Below, piece after piece: positions 24,191 to 37,591 of a stretch of 64,000 nucleotides of DNA. A program made the position numbers and the translations under genes. The notes below the pieces were generated by a model. The model had not been told where the DNA came from, searched no databases, and was given only the letters and a program-made list of their open reading frames with translations. Source of the DNA: Phoebastria nigripes (lineage: Eukaryota > Chordata > Aves > Procellariiformes > Diomedeidae); contig JAYKAV010000966.1 of NCBI GenBank assembly GCA_035582835.1, forward strand, positions 1,444,775 through 1,508,774, in the 5' to 3' direction. Each line of letters begins with the position of its first letter. The stretch's first letter is position 1.

Positions 24191-27100
24191 TGAATTCATA
24201 ACTTTTGTTAAAGAGAAAGGAATCCTGAACTCCCACTTCACAAAAGAATGCCATGGCCATCAGGATACAAGCAAGTCTAAGCTGAGAGTCAACAATTTCA
24301 CCTATGACAATATTAGTTCCTCTGTGCAGNAAGGAGCACTGGAATCATGGGCTAGAGACATCACAGAAGAGCAAGTAGAAACCTAGGTATGGACACTCAT
24401 GTGGATGTTACTGGAGGAGAAGTGATGCTCCTGGGGTTGCCTATGTGTTTTGTGTTAAGAACTTACTGGAAGGAGTGCATCAGCAGCACTGGAAAGCAGG
24501 ATCACGCCCCGGAACAGCAAATCCACAAAGGAATGTTTTGATTTTCTTATCAGTATAAAAATGCCACTTGAAACATTTACTTACACATTTACATGACTCT
24601 TGTCCTAATCAAAAGCTCTCTGAATTTGATGAGCTTTTCCATTGATCTTGATAGTGTAGGTTTAGGCTGTAAATTTAAAATTGCTTGTGCCTCTGTCAAA
24701 GAAGTGTTGTATTACATTTCAAACAATGTTTACCACTGATGATATGAGTTGTCATTTTGATTACAAAAAAAAGCTCTGCAGGGAGTTGCTAATAGTAGCT
24801 CTAATAAAGAGTCAGATCATAAAAGACCAGAAGGACTCAATATAAATTATAATTGTGCTTTAATTTACAATTGTTGTCTTACAAAATGTTCTCTGAGGAA
24901 TCTTTTCAAAATAAGTCATCCATACAGCTGTTCTTAAAGGAAAAGGGACTCTGTGGCAGAATGAAGCATTGCATTTTACCTACAGACAATAAAAAATATT
25001 AAAATTATTTTCTTTTTATCATACATTGCAAAATAAAATATTTGAAATACCAAATAAGACATTTAGAATTCAAGAATTTGGAGGGACTATGAGTCTAATC
25101 TTCTTTCTCAGCAAAACATGGTCTCTTCCTTTATTGCATCTGGGAGCAACACCATATTAACCCCAGGCAGCATTAACAATAAAGTTAAAGTGACAGGACT
25201 ATGTTCCTCATGGGAGGATGTGAGGATGCTTCTTACATTTGCATCAAAGATCAAAGCACAATTTGGGATGGGTGCTGACTGAATGTACAAAATTCAAAGG
25301 ACATTTAAGGCTAATAGCTCTAATTAGTAGTTTACCAGACTGCTTTAATGGCAGAATAGGAATTTCATATAGCATAACGTAAAGAAGGGAGCCTCTGTAG
25401 CTGAAACTAAATGAAAATTTGAATTCAGCCAAAAATATACCTGCTAAACCAGCTTTTTTTTGTTCTGCCTTTTTTTTGCTGTTTTTTGCTTTCTACTATG
25501 GAATAAGATTAAAACCAAGATTTTAAGTTGTTTGTCAATGTATAACACCTCTCACCTTTCAAAACAGTAAGAGCAACTTAAGACTATAAAAGTAATTTTC
25601 AGAGTATGGCAAGGAGCCATATACATTATCAGATAAGTGATAATTTGTCATTAATTAAGTCCTCTTCCTGTCTGTATGGCAGGAATGGGCAATCAAATCC
25701 TGTCCACAGCTCATTAATAGTGGTCCTACTCCCTGGGTGCTGAGCACCAGGAGTACTTGCTGCAGTCTGTCATCCTGACTCCTCTCTTTCTCTCCAAGCA
25801 CTAGGACAGTAAACACAGAGGTATTAATATTTAGACTGCAATCAAGAGATCATGCTGTTTTAAATCATCCTATTATCATATTTATTTCTTCTTGTCTTTC
25901 TTTCCCGTGGTGAATTTAACTATCTGCTGTTTTATGTAATTTCCTACATAAAGCCTCAATTTTAGTGGTTCTACAACTAGAAGTAAAACACTTAAAAACC
26001 ACACACACTAGACTGGATAAAATGACCCTTTGTTCCCATCTGTTGCTTATGCAATTTAAAATGATGTATGCTGAAAGTAAGGCTATTTAATACTCTGTGA
26101 ATTTTCACAGAAGATTGACCCAAAGTTATATTATATTTTTCCTGTAATTGTAATGCATAAAGAAAAAATGAGAGTTCAATGACATATTTGTTTTTGCTGC
26201 AGTTTAAAATTTGTCTTTTAAAATGCAAAAAAAATTTGGCTTAGAGAAATGAGGAGAAAAGGAATTAGTCATGACCACAGTGTAAGAACTGTAATAACAT
26301 AATATATCCAAAAACTTATTTATGTCTTTCTCTATTGGCTAACATCTGATTTGCCTTTTTCTATCTGTAAGCTTTCCTAAACTCTGAGCTCAAGCCAGGT
26401 AATGCTTTGGGGATGGACAGATATGCCTAGAAAGGCACTCTGATACCAGATGTTGTGAAATGAGTGTATGTTTCAAAAGAGAAGCCACAAATAAAAGAAA
26501 AAGTGGTATTTAGCATTGGCCTTTGAGTTGGCATAGCAAGACTAGCAGAACGGAGCCGCTTAGGCATTTTGAAGGTGGACATATGAAGTTACACATGCCA
26601 TGAGCTGGGATTCTTGGTCTGGAAGGTTTGCCTAATACCTCTTGAAACAAATGGGATATTTTGCATATCCAATCAATGGAAATGATGTGAATTTGTTTAA
26701 TTTTCCCTGTAGAAACAATGAGCCCATGGTAAAATATGGGATCGGTGTGGAGTGGCAGCAGTATATAGCAATATCTCTTCCTGATTTGAATACTCAGTAA
26801 AGGAGTTGTTCTGGGAGACTTGGGATGTCCAACAGAGCAGTCCTCATTTCTAGCTGTTGCTCTGCATTTCTGTAACAGGCTATTTCCATATCTCAACCTA
26901 GTCTATGTGATATTTTGTAGCAGGTTTTGAGGCTTGTGCTTCACTGGATGCTAAATTTTCTTATTAACACTGAAAATATGACCACAGAAAAGAATAGTTT
27001 TTGGATCTCTCTTGCTCACCTCATTAAAAGCTGTACAGATATTGGAACATTGCTCTTACAGGACATCTGAAGGTGTGCATTAATCTTTTAATTAATAATT

Positions 27101-28507
27101 TAAAAGAAAAATGATTCTCTTTGTGCATATGAGCTTAACAGGGTGATCAAAATGAAACGCAAGGGACAAAAAAAGCAGGTCTGAAATAGCTGGCACAGCA
27201 TGTTATACCTGTGGTTAGTTTTCAGACATTTTCTGTATGCAATTAAAATTCATTATATCTTTGTACAAGAGCTTATTTAGGAAGTCTGACATGGAGAAAT
27301 TACTTGAACGATTTGACTGACCTTATTTTTATGCATATAGTAATCTTTGAAAGGCTTCCATTAGACTGAGTGTTCAGAATTAACAATAGTTTTGCCTTTA
27401 ATTTCCAACTGTAGACACAATAATACAATCGAATGTATTTTTAAAGACAATTTAAGCATTTTTTATCAGTTCAATTCAGCCCAATGAATTCTTAAAATAT
27501 GAATGTTATTTTTAAAATATTGCCTTTATAAAGACTGTCAGAAAAGAAAGTATTGATGTAAAACTTGGGAACAGTGCCTCACTTTATTTATTGATGTGAG
27601 ATATTCCAAGTTTTCTTATAAACCAATGGCACTTTCCTGCTATACATATCTTGGATTTCCAGACTCAGTTATTGTTTAGGAATGAACCAGCCACCATTGC
27701 CCTGAGTGCACTTTTTCCTTTTATCCTTTCAAGGTGACTTTATTAGCTATGTCTCCAGACACAGATGAGGCAGGCAGAGGGAAACAGGGGGGGAGAAGAA
27801 TATTAGCCAGCCTGTAAATATCTAGGCCACAAGCACAAGTTGGTATGTTACTGCATGTTAACTGGTTGATAAATTTTAGGGAGGGCCAATAGTTAATTTC
27901 ACCCAGTTAATACATATTAAGGCACATGGCTATGGAAATCAAGATGGTAATGCTTTTCTCCACACTCAGTACATTTACTCACATGAAATACAAATATCTT
28001 TGATCAAAGCCACCTAGACACTGTATTAAGTACATCTACTGAAGGTACCTTGCTTAATTGTAGCAGCTGTCATGCATTTTTAGACTAAGAAAGTAACGGT
28101 GGAGAGCTTAATGTCCACAACTGCTGAATGCTTACTTGCTAGATTAAGAGGAGAGTTAAATTCACAGCTGTCACATATGGGCACATTGGGGTGATATCAC
28201 AGTCCCTTCCTCTTTTCCCTCTCCCTACTCCGCCTCAAAGTCTACAAACTTTTTATTAAGAAAAAAAGAAGTAATAATGAGGAGCTGTCTTAGCACAAGA
28301 AATAGGGGCCAAAATGCAGTAGGGCCTAGATCATTATTTTTAGGAAAGCACTCTGACTGTTTTTGTCCTGAAAACACTTATAACTAAGAATTGGCCTCTG
28401 TGTGAAGTAGAAGAGCCCTGCTGATACTGGATTGATGCTCTCCATAGGAATGTGAGCTGCAAAGTTTTGGCCACAAAAGCAGCTGCCATTATGGGCTTTT
28501 TTTTTTC

Positions 28508-28510
<3 letters not shown>

Positions 28511-28540
<30 letters not shown>
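28511..28540. repeat. (TG)15 microsatellite
   Basis: Fifteen uninterrupted TG dinucleotides, preceded by T and C runs. Likely length-polymorphic. Confidence 0.97.
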
Positions 28541-28542
<2 letters not shown>

Positions 28543-31500
28543 AAGAGGCTAGTTGCTAAATTAGAAGCTGTGATTTGTATTCAGAGTGGAGATGGAAGAA
28601 TATCTAGTAACTTTCAATACAATTGTTTATGTTGCTGAGTGGGTTGTGTTTGAGGTGTTTGTAGCATTGCAGAGTGTCGGTTCTGCAGCAGACTGACAGA
28701 AGACTGCTTGTATCAATTAGGCACTGCTTCTTTAGCTCAGAAGGGGAAAGCTGAAATGTATTGATTTCTTCCTATGTTTAGGATACAATGAATGAAAACC
28801 ATACCTTATGCATTCTGGGATCTATGCCTGAACTGAGCAGACTGGAGAAAACTGTAACAAATGCAAGAACAAAAGCAGCCTGTTAAGGATTCAGTTTAGA
28901 AAGAGAAATGAAATATCTTTTTTGTCACCTGACAGAAGTGTCTGAACACTTAATGACATTAGTTTTGATTCTGTAGAATAGTTGTCTTATGAACAGCCAG
29001 GAGCTTAGTTTGCTGTTGTTTACTCTTGGCTTTCTTGACTTCTAAGGAACAAATAGGCAAAGGGAAGAATTGAACCTGTTTGAAAAGCTGAATCAATTAA
29101 AATTGGTAGAATGGATACTGTTTATAGCTCTTCTTCAAATAGGAAAGATGAGAAATTCTTAAAAAATGAAAATGAGGACTTGAACTGGTATAGTCATGGG
29201 GAAGTTCCATTACACGTATAGTTAGAGCAGGACCCAGAACTGTTGACTGTCATTTAGTTGATCCTAGCCTGTATACCTCACTGTCCTAGGTTCATGAAAG
29301 CATTTATATGATGTGAGCAATTGAAATGATGTTCAAACCTACATAACTTTAAATTTAGGGGTGTTTTATGTTATGTATTTTCACTGTTTGTAGAAATGAG
29401 ACAGGAAAAACTCCTGTCTATGTTTTGTTCACCAAATTGAATTGGGCAATACCCTGAAATCCATCTGTAAGTTCATTCTGCTGATTTTCGTGAAGTCTGT
29501 GAATTCAGTAGAGAAGACACTGAAGACAAGGCTTGTGGTGGTGTTTCCACATACAAGTATGCATATGGCTTACACTACAGGTAGAAATGGATCTCTTCTC
29601 TGGGTTAACCACAATGATTCGTGAAATGGAGGCAAACACTGGAGGAAACTATAGCAACAAGACTTCTTTACTGGCCCTTTCAAACTGTAGTGTAGGATGT
29701 CCTTTTAGTTGTCCCCAGAGATTTGTAAGCACGTGCCAATAATAAACAGCTGACCTAAGGAAGAGAATTCTCCCCTGTGCATCTGCTTGGGTTATAGGTT
29801 TATGGCAGTAACAAGCTGCGGAAATCAATCTTTTGTAATCTTTGCCCTTTATGCTTTACTCAGAGGGCTGCTGTCACATCTATAAATAATCCATTTGTGG
29901 ATCTGTTTGAAGATAAAAGAGGCTGGCATGCAAAAAAGCTTTGCCGTGCTCTCCAGTTACTTATCCAAAAATGAATGTACAAAACCTGGGATGTTTTGGG
30001 TTCACCTTATTGATTTAGATGTTCCTTCCTACAAAATCCTGTTGATGCAGATTGCATTTTCAAGACAGGGCTTACAGTACAGGTAAGACTTAAAAATTTA
30101 TATTACCTATAAAATTCTAACAGAGTAAACCTGTCCAGTTCTATCTTGTAAGCAAGGACGTGGTGAATAGAGGCAACACAAATGAAATGTAACAAATTGC
30201 AGGTACAGCTGTTCATGTGCATGTACTGTATTTCCTCAAAGCTGTGCAAGACAAAGGAGGAAGGAAGGGTGGAAACACTGTTTGTTGACATTCTTATATC
30301 ATTCTTAAGGTTTTATATAGCTCATTTATCCAGCTGCAACCATGTTGACTAATTGAAAACCAGCAATCCTAAATTGGAAAAAGAAAAAAAATCTGTTAAC
30401 ATGGATCCCTTTCTGGAAATGCTTACACTATATGATGAGCTCATTATCTTTTTTGCATTAGCAGCACATATTTTGAAGTCTGTTGTTCATTTGCCCCATT
30501 GTGCTCCCTCCTCCTTGTGCTCCAGTGGCAGAATCACTTTCCCTTAGTAGTGGTCTGTCCAGTGAAAAAATAACCTGATATGTAATAAACAGGCTTCACA
30601 GGTGGGACTGCTTCTCCCTTGCTGCCTTAACTCTGTTCTCTTGGGAGTGCAGGAGTTTTCCGTATGTTTCTTGGTGACAAGCCAAGCCATGGATAGAGGA
30701 TATTATTTATGATTTAGCTACTCTTTACTGTCCCTTATCTTAGGGACAATAGTGTCCCATAGTCAGGCCTCCATGTCTTTGCAGTGAACCACAGAAAGCT
30801 GAAGAGCCCTATAACTGCATATGGAGTGGGGGGAAGACTATTACACTCCAGAATTACAGCTCTCCCCTTGTGGGTGGTGAAAGGCAGGAAAGCCTTTATC
30901 TTGCATTCTCATTGGTGATTGAACTGACCTTCTGATGAGTCTGTGTTTTCCCTTGTGTTGTTTTCACTATTCTGTGCATGCTGGTTCTCTGTGGAGACAG
31001 CATTTGTCATTTTACTGAGGTGATAGGGACTTCTAATGATGCAGAAATCCAACTCTTCTCCACCATTTCCTTTGTGACTCTCAGCTTGCCTGTTTGACTA
31101 TCCTCACAAAGCCTCGTGTTATCATTTCCTGACTTAGGATCACTTAGCAAGACATCTTGAAAGCTATGCTAATATAGGTTCTCTGATTTTGTTATAGGTT
31201 GCTTCTGTGAAGTATGAGCTTGCATTTAAAACCAAAAGCAACACCAGACAATGGAGCTGCTAAATGCACCTCTTCCATTAGTGGGTAAGGGCTGGAAATG
31301 CCACGTAACCAAAGGTCAATGGCATCTGTGAATCACAGCAGAGCTGAGAAGAGACTGAGTTGGAGCCACAAATGGTGCTGTGAGGTACCTCCTCCTGTTT
31401 TCAGTTTGATTCTTACCTGCTGTTTTGGGTACCACTGTTGCTCTTGGCACAGTTAAGATCAGCACTTTTAATTAAGTGAATGTCCTCAAGTTTCACTGAC

Positions 31501-34500
31501 TTTTGAGTTTGGGGGAGAGATTAATTTTTGGAGGATCTTTTAGAAATGGAGTGATTGGTGTAGCAACAAGGAGAGAAAGTTCTTTACTGGAAAAGAAGGA
31601 AAAAAGAAACAAGGATGCCTTTAAGGCTGAGACAGTGAAAAAGATCACGTAGGAAAAATGGTAAGTACAGTGATGACTACAGTGAGGATCCAAATTATTC
31701 AGGCTGATAAAAACTGGCTTAAACTACACTCTGTGCTCTGTGAAAGTGTATTGAAAGCATGCATTTGTTTCTATTATCTTAAGTCCTAATGAGAGCTCTA
31801 TAGAAGTAATTGGATTTGCTATTGTTAGGATGGCAGCAGCACTATCGCCCTGCATAACTATTGTGTTTAGCTAATGTTGTGTTGTGATTACCATCTTGTG
31901 AGGGTGGTCTTTCGTCATCCACAGCATTCTTCACAGCAGGCAACTTCAACCAAGCCTGATTTCAGCTTTCATTCCGGTTGGATTCCTGCCCCTCTTTAAC
32001 CTTGTCAAAGCCAAACCAGAGTGCCTGACATACTGCACGGGTGGTTGCCTTCCGGAGAAGAGTATTGCAGACGCATTCCAGACTTGGACAAAGCATTCCT
32101 GTTTGAGGAGAGATCTGAAAATTAAAAGTACAGCATACAGAATTTGAAAGAAACTTTTTAAACTATGGTTTAAAAGTATTTGCTTTATTTCCTTGCTTGT
32201 GGTGGACTTGTTCTTTGTAACATTCTCTGGAAGTTCCAGAATGGCCACTGGTCACATGCCTCACCTGTAGCCCTCTGATGTGGTGAGCTATGCAATAGCA
32301 GTGAAACAAACATTGGGGTTCTCCAAAACCCCAGGAATCATATTTGATTGGAGCAGATGAAACAGTAATGAAACAGCTGAGAGAAACTGGGTAGTGCAGA
32401 AGGAATTTACAAAGAACATAGTCTCCAAATCTTCCTTTGGTACAATGAATTGAAGGCCAATGTTAACACCATAAGCAGCTCCATATTGTAGAAACTATCT
32501 GTGAGTCTATTTGTGTGCAAGCATGAATTTGATAAGGAGGCAAATATCTGCTAGAAAGGAACTATTTGTAGGAGCTACAAAATACCTTCATAAAACTCCT
32601 CCCCTTGATTAACCAGCTCATCATTCTTCCTTGCTAAGTATGTATGGGTAGCTGTACCAGGTTTGCTAACCCTAGAGAGATTTAAATATCAGACCTCTCT
32701 GAAATGCTGGAATTAGTGGGTTCTGCTAATCACAGTTCTGTGTAAATCTGTCAGGAGGCTTGATATTGACTTGAGAAAAACTGGAACTTCAACCCTAGTT
32801 TTCAACTACAACAAAAAGGGTGTTATAGATATATTAGGATAAGCTGCAGATAAGAAGTACCTTTAAGTATTTGATGTTGATTTATAACTGAAACTGCCAA
32901 ACCCTGTGGAAGTTCATTTAGCTTTTGCCTTGATCTTTCTGAATATTTACTACAGTTATTAGTTTTAATGGCATACACACCTGAAATAACTGTTTAGAGA
33001 CCTCATTCTTCAGGGACTATACAATACCCAGGAGTACAGGAACATCTGGAAACAGAGGACGACTGTAAAGGCTTTAGACAAACATATCTTGCTTTACTGT
33101 TGACTTAATGAAGAGAGACATATGGAACTTCATGTTCCTAAAGGAATGTGTTGGACTGCAAATAGAAAAGCAAAATGGAGAAATCCAAGTTGTTAATTTC
33201 CATACTACATTATGAGATTAGAAATACGCTGATCTGAATAGGAACTGTAAAAATGCATAATACCTTTTGACAGAGATCATAAATCATGGGCTTTTCAAGG
33301 CTATTAAAACAAATTCCATTCACATTGGTAGAGCTGTTTTTAAAATACTTGTGTTAACTAATAGCTTGTGCTATGTTTCGAAAAATATGGTCTCCCTTCC
33401 CAAATTATTCAAGTTATTTCAACAACTTAATTTCATACTCAAATATATAAATAAATCCTCAATTTTCTAATGTGGTGGTTCTAAATTTATTGATACATAA
33501 AGTATAGTGCTTTTAAAATCAGGATGAAATGCTGAAGATAAAACCTGTGTATGCAATGATATTGTGACAGTATCCACAAGGCAGTAAAACAGAGATGTAA
33601 AACCAAGTATTTATGGGTTTTTTCCTCTGGAATTAATAATGTGCATTGTTTTAATTTTGTTTACGTCTAGATTTAAAAACATTTTCAGATAAATTATCCT
33701 GGAAAGCAACATAAAAAGTTCTGACTCTAATAGTCTTACTTGTTCAGAATCTTATGTTGGGTAATACTTTCCACTGAAACCTATTAGTTAAGTATTATTC
33801 AGTATTAATAAGAGTATCAAAGTTTTCTCCAATGATTGTATAGAACATCATGTGTGACTGAAGACTATTCACATGAGAAAAAGGCTTGCGATGTTTAATT
33901 CCTTCTTCAGGAAATTGCAAAGAGCTCTGGGTATCCTGAAAACCCACTGAAAGGTTCTACAATATTCTTCCTTTTTTTCTTCAAAAATGAAAAATTAAAA
34001 AAGTTTTTATGTATGTGGGTTGTTGGAGACAAAGACAAAGCTTCTTAAAATGATAGTCTGTTTCTTTGGGAGTTCACGTGTGTAATAATAAAGATTTCAT
34101 TGTAAAAATGAAGCTTTGCTAACAAAACAAGAATAAAACTCTTATTTTTAGGGGTAAAAGAAAAGGAAGGAAAGAACGATTCAGTTGAATATCTATATAT
34201 GAAGATGGCATTTATAGGCTTTGATTTTTTTTCCCAGAAATGTCAAAGCATTTTACAAAAGCTTGTATAACATAAGCTTGCAACTAAACATCTAAAAATA
34301 AGTGTGTATTAGTACCTCTACTTTACAGAAAAATGAGAGAATAACAGAGCAGACATTGATTTTCCTGGTATTACACACAAAGTCACTGGCAGAGTAATGA
34401 AAATAACCAAAACTATTCATTTCTTGTCCTTGGTTTTAGGCATGGAACCACAGCTTCTCTGGTGTGATTGAAATCTGAGGTTAAAAGTGGCAAATGACAG

Positions 34501-35867
34501 ACAAAATGAAGAAAAAGTAAATGTTATTTGTATTTCAAGAGAATGAAGTCTCACTCTTCAGGGAAAATTTGTGTTGAAAAGTTGTATTTTGTGATTGGTG
34601 TAGGCTTTCTTAGAGGGCTCTTGGGGCACTGAATTTGTGACACCGTGTTCAGAACAGTACTTCAGTTCCTGAAGGTTGCTCAAAATAGAATAGTCCATAA
34701 GATTATTTGGGAATAAAATAGTCTAGAAGACTATCCTGCATTTGAGATAAAGACCATATCTCTTTTTCTAAACAAAAAGAGTCAAAAAGCAACAGAACTA
34801 TCTGCTGGCTAGAAAGAAAGAAAGAAACGCTTCAGCTGGCAGGGTTTATAAAGTTAGTGATCTACCCCCACAGTCTTATGTCCCCTCTTAGCCCACAACT
34901 AACTTTACAAACACTTTTAGCTGAGGGATAGGATCTCAGACTCAGAAAAAGAAGTCGGGAAACACTGTGTTGGTAGCATAGGCAGGAACCAGAGCAGCTA
35001 TGGGAGTCTGTGCTCTGCCTACCTTTATCGTGTGATCCAGACTGAAGTTTACTTGTATTTCCAGGAAAAAGGGGAGGGAGGACAAATGACAGAGCCCTCT
35101 TTTTTCCTTCCCCCCTTATACATCTGTTTGTGGGGCATTTTGTAAGGAAGGTTAAGCCCAGGAGGAGTTTCTCTGTTAATGCAAATGGCTGGTGTGGCAC
35201 ATGACAATGCAGATCCACAGATTTCAACCACCTGATGGCTGGGAACCCGGTGACTACAATCGTCAGACCGAGCTACTATGAGAAATTTTGTTGTCACTCT
35301 CAGTTATGTTACTTAATTTCTATCTTGGCTGGTAGATACCACCTACATTACATTTGTGGTTGTTTACATTTTCCCCACCCTCCTTAACCATCAAGTCAAG
35401 CTTGCATTCTCTTTTAGCAACTCTTTTTCAGCAACTAGATCTTAAAAGCCTACCCTGGTACCTAAATACATATTGCATAGATCCCGTTGTGCCTCAGGAG
35501 GAAATGTCACCCTGCTTTTTTTTGTGCCAAAAGAGAAAATTGCTTGAGTGTCATGAAGCAGCTGGAGCTCACAAGAAAATGTTTTCAGCTAGGCCAGAGC
35601 CTATCCTGTTGCCCTGAGTCAGATTAATACCCCAAATAGCTCCTGGCATAATCAACAAGAACTGCAAAGTCTGAGAGTCAACACCTGAACCGCCTCAATC
35701 CAAATTATCTCCCCTACTTCATCCTGGGTAAGTGCTACTGGTAGGTGCTACAGCTTAGTTGGTCTTTTTTAGCTGTCCCCTCCACACAGGTGAGCTGCCT
35801 CCATTTCCAGTTTGATTTAGTGGATATTTAGGCACTTTTGGGCCTTAGGGTGAGATTTTTTTGACCT
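28541..35867. other. Long non-coding stretch, no gene recognised
   Basis: About 7.3 kb of AT-rich DNA. Open frames of 60 to 121 codons occur on both strands (for example 34862-35227 minus) but none shows a known domain or a long conserved-looking frame. A short (GAAA)n run lies at 34811-34827. Confidence 0.5.
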
Positions 35868-36055
35868 GTTTATAAACTGAATTTATAATTTATGTCACTT
35901 GATGGATGAAATATGGACAGCTCCACAGAGTAAACGTTTTCCAGAGGAAAGTCCCTTGCTTTCCAGTTTACTCCACAGTTTCAAAGCAGTGTTCATTCAG
36001 CTAAGTGATAAGTCATAATTTATGTTTATAAACTGAATTTATAATTTATGTCACT
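35868..36055. repeat. Exact 32-bp direct repeats flanking a 124-bp insert
   Basis: A 32-bp sequence starting GTTTATAAACTGAATTTA and ending ATGTCACT is present at 35868-35899 and again, without mismatch, at 36024-36055. The 124 bp between them contain the dispersed repeat unit described next, whose left edge falls within two bases of the inner end of the first copy. The arrangement resembles an insertion with a target-site duplication, but 32 bp is longer than usual. A local duplication that happened to include the repeat is the alternative. Confidence 0.9.
35898..36010 (+). repeat. Unclassified 113-bp dispersed repeat, copy A
   Basis: This unit matches the reverse complement of 40452-40564 over its full 113 bp with 8 substitutions and no gap (105 of 113 identical). 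It has nested inverted repeats: GAGTAAAC at 35928-35935 pairs with GTTTACTC at 35966-35973, and GGAAAG at 35946-35951 with CTTTCC at 35959-35964. The outer stem is kept in copy B, the inner one is not. No coding potential, RNA polymerase III boxes, poly-A tail or transposon termini that I recognise. It may be a non-autonomous DNA transposon or a conserved hairpin repeat. Confidence 0.85.
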
Positions 36056-37587
36056 GCATATACATTCTTTGACTTCTTCAGGGAGGCTTCTGAAAGAGTT
36101 AAAGCTCCGAGGAAATGGAGGTTGAGAGATTTTGTAACACTAAGCTTAACTTCAGTGCAGCATGAATGCTGTTTAATTGATTATATTACTGTCTATATGT
36201 TACCTAACATGTCCTATCTTCCTTATTTTTTTTCATACCTCAGAATGTATTCAGTCCAGAGTCTTGATAACTGAAAATATCCGTAGATTTAGGATTTAAA
36301 AGTTACATTTAAATAAGAATACAAATTGTTTAGGAGGAGAGAGTTTTCTCTGGTTTTCTGTGATTGCAGTGTACGACTTCTCTACCTCTAAAGCTGATTT
36401 TAATATTTTTCATTAAATCTAGTATATTCTTTCTTCCCAAGAGCCCTGCCTCTTCATTATAACCATTTCCATCAATGACAAGATCAGAGAGCATTTTTAA
36501 TGTTAAATAGGATAGAAGGGTAGAAATTAGTACTTAAAGGGTGAAACCATTAGTATTTCTGAGTGCTTCTATGTATTCATCACTGCCTGATACAGATCAG
36601 TATTAATAATGGGAGCAGCCAGACATAATCCATCTGCTGGATATTCCCTTTCTCTCTATGCACTGACTGCCTTGTCTTCGTTCTCAGACACTGCCTGCTC
36701 CAGTCTCCAGACAGGAAATCCAGACATGGCCATTCATCAATGCTGCTATAATCTGTCTGATTTTATTAGCTTTTGAATTTTATCACCAAATGAAAAAGAA
36801 GGGGGGGAAGGAGAACCCAGCAGTATGATTCTCCCATACCTATGCATTCTCGTCAGTACAGTCGATTGGGACCAGACAAAAATTAAGAAGTGAAAAGGTA
36901 CCTGGCAAATTCACTCCCCCCTCATCTTTTATTTTTAAGACCTTGATCTATTTTATTTTATTTCTTCTTCAACAAATACATGTAGTGTGCTGCAGTCAGG
37001 GTTTCTGGTTGATTGATCTTTTTCCTTCATTTAAGATTTCCTGGGTGCATATTGAATATTCCATGTTATTGTGAGACCCATCTAGGATTGCATCTTGTTT
37101 TGGAGAGCAGACCCAAACAGCAGTTTGAAAATGAGTTGTTTGGAGCTGCTGTATGGAGTGAGGCATTCCAGTGCCAGTTGTCCCAGCTGGATAAATCCCA
37201 GTTGGAATAACTGGTTGAGGCAAGGAATGTTAGACTATGTAGAGACCACCCCTCTGACAAATGGAGCGGACTAAAGCCTTTGATCTTTTCTGGCAAAGTG
37301 GCGCAAACCATTTCAACCCAGGGGACCACAATAGGAAATCACTGAAGGGGATTGCATATTTTGGTTGCATTTACCCCCTGTACTCAGTTTCTGGTGAGGC
37401 AGAGAAGGTAAAATTTAGGTTGTGAGGAAGGGTCCACCTTGGAGCTGCGTGGAAATGATTGGATTTTCTCAAGGAGAACAAGTTTTTGCAGACTCCTATG
37501 GATATTTTGCTGGGGCGGTCTAGCTGGAAGTTGAGCATGGATTCACAGAAGTGTGGTATGTGCATGAAATGAAGGAAATGAAGGAAG
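36056..37587. other. Non-coding stretch left of the CR1 copy
   Basis: AT-rich to about 37.0 kb, then more balanced up to the CR1. No gene recognised. Open frames at 36996-37565 on both strands show no known domain. A short ATGAAGGAA duplication lies just before the CR1 start (about 37567-37587). Confidence 0.5.
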
Positions 37588-37591
37588 CCAT

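Larger units (their letters stand above)
19026..28510. other. Long non-coding stretch, minor repeats only
   Basis: About 9.5 kb of AT-rich DNA without a recognisable gene. The longest frame is 176 codons on the minus strand (22257-22787); it is rich in Leu, Pro, Ser and Phe and matches nothing I know. Single N bases occur at 19764 and 24330. Small direct repeats at 21326-21355 and 23795-23841 are listed separately. Two faint tRNA-like segments lie near 23,899-23,935 (minus) and 24,149-24,190 (plus). Confidence 0.5.

Noticed and set aside
26510..26896. 128-codon minus-strand frame
   Set aside because: No recognisable motif. Length is within chance expectation for the window.
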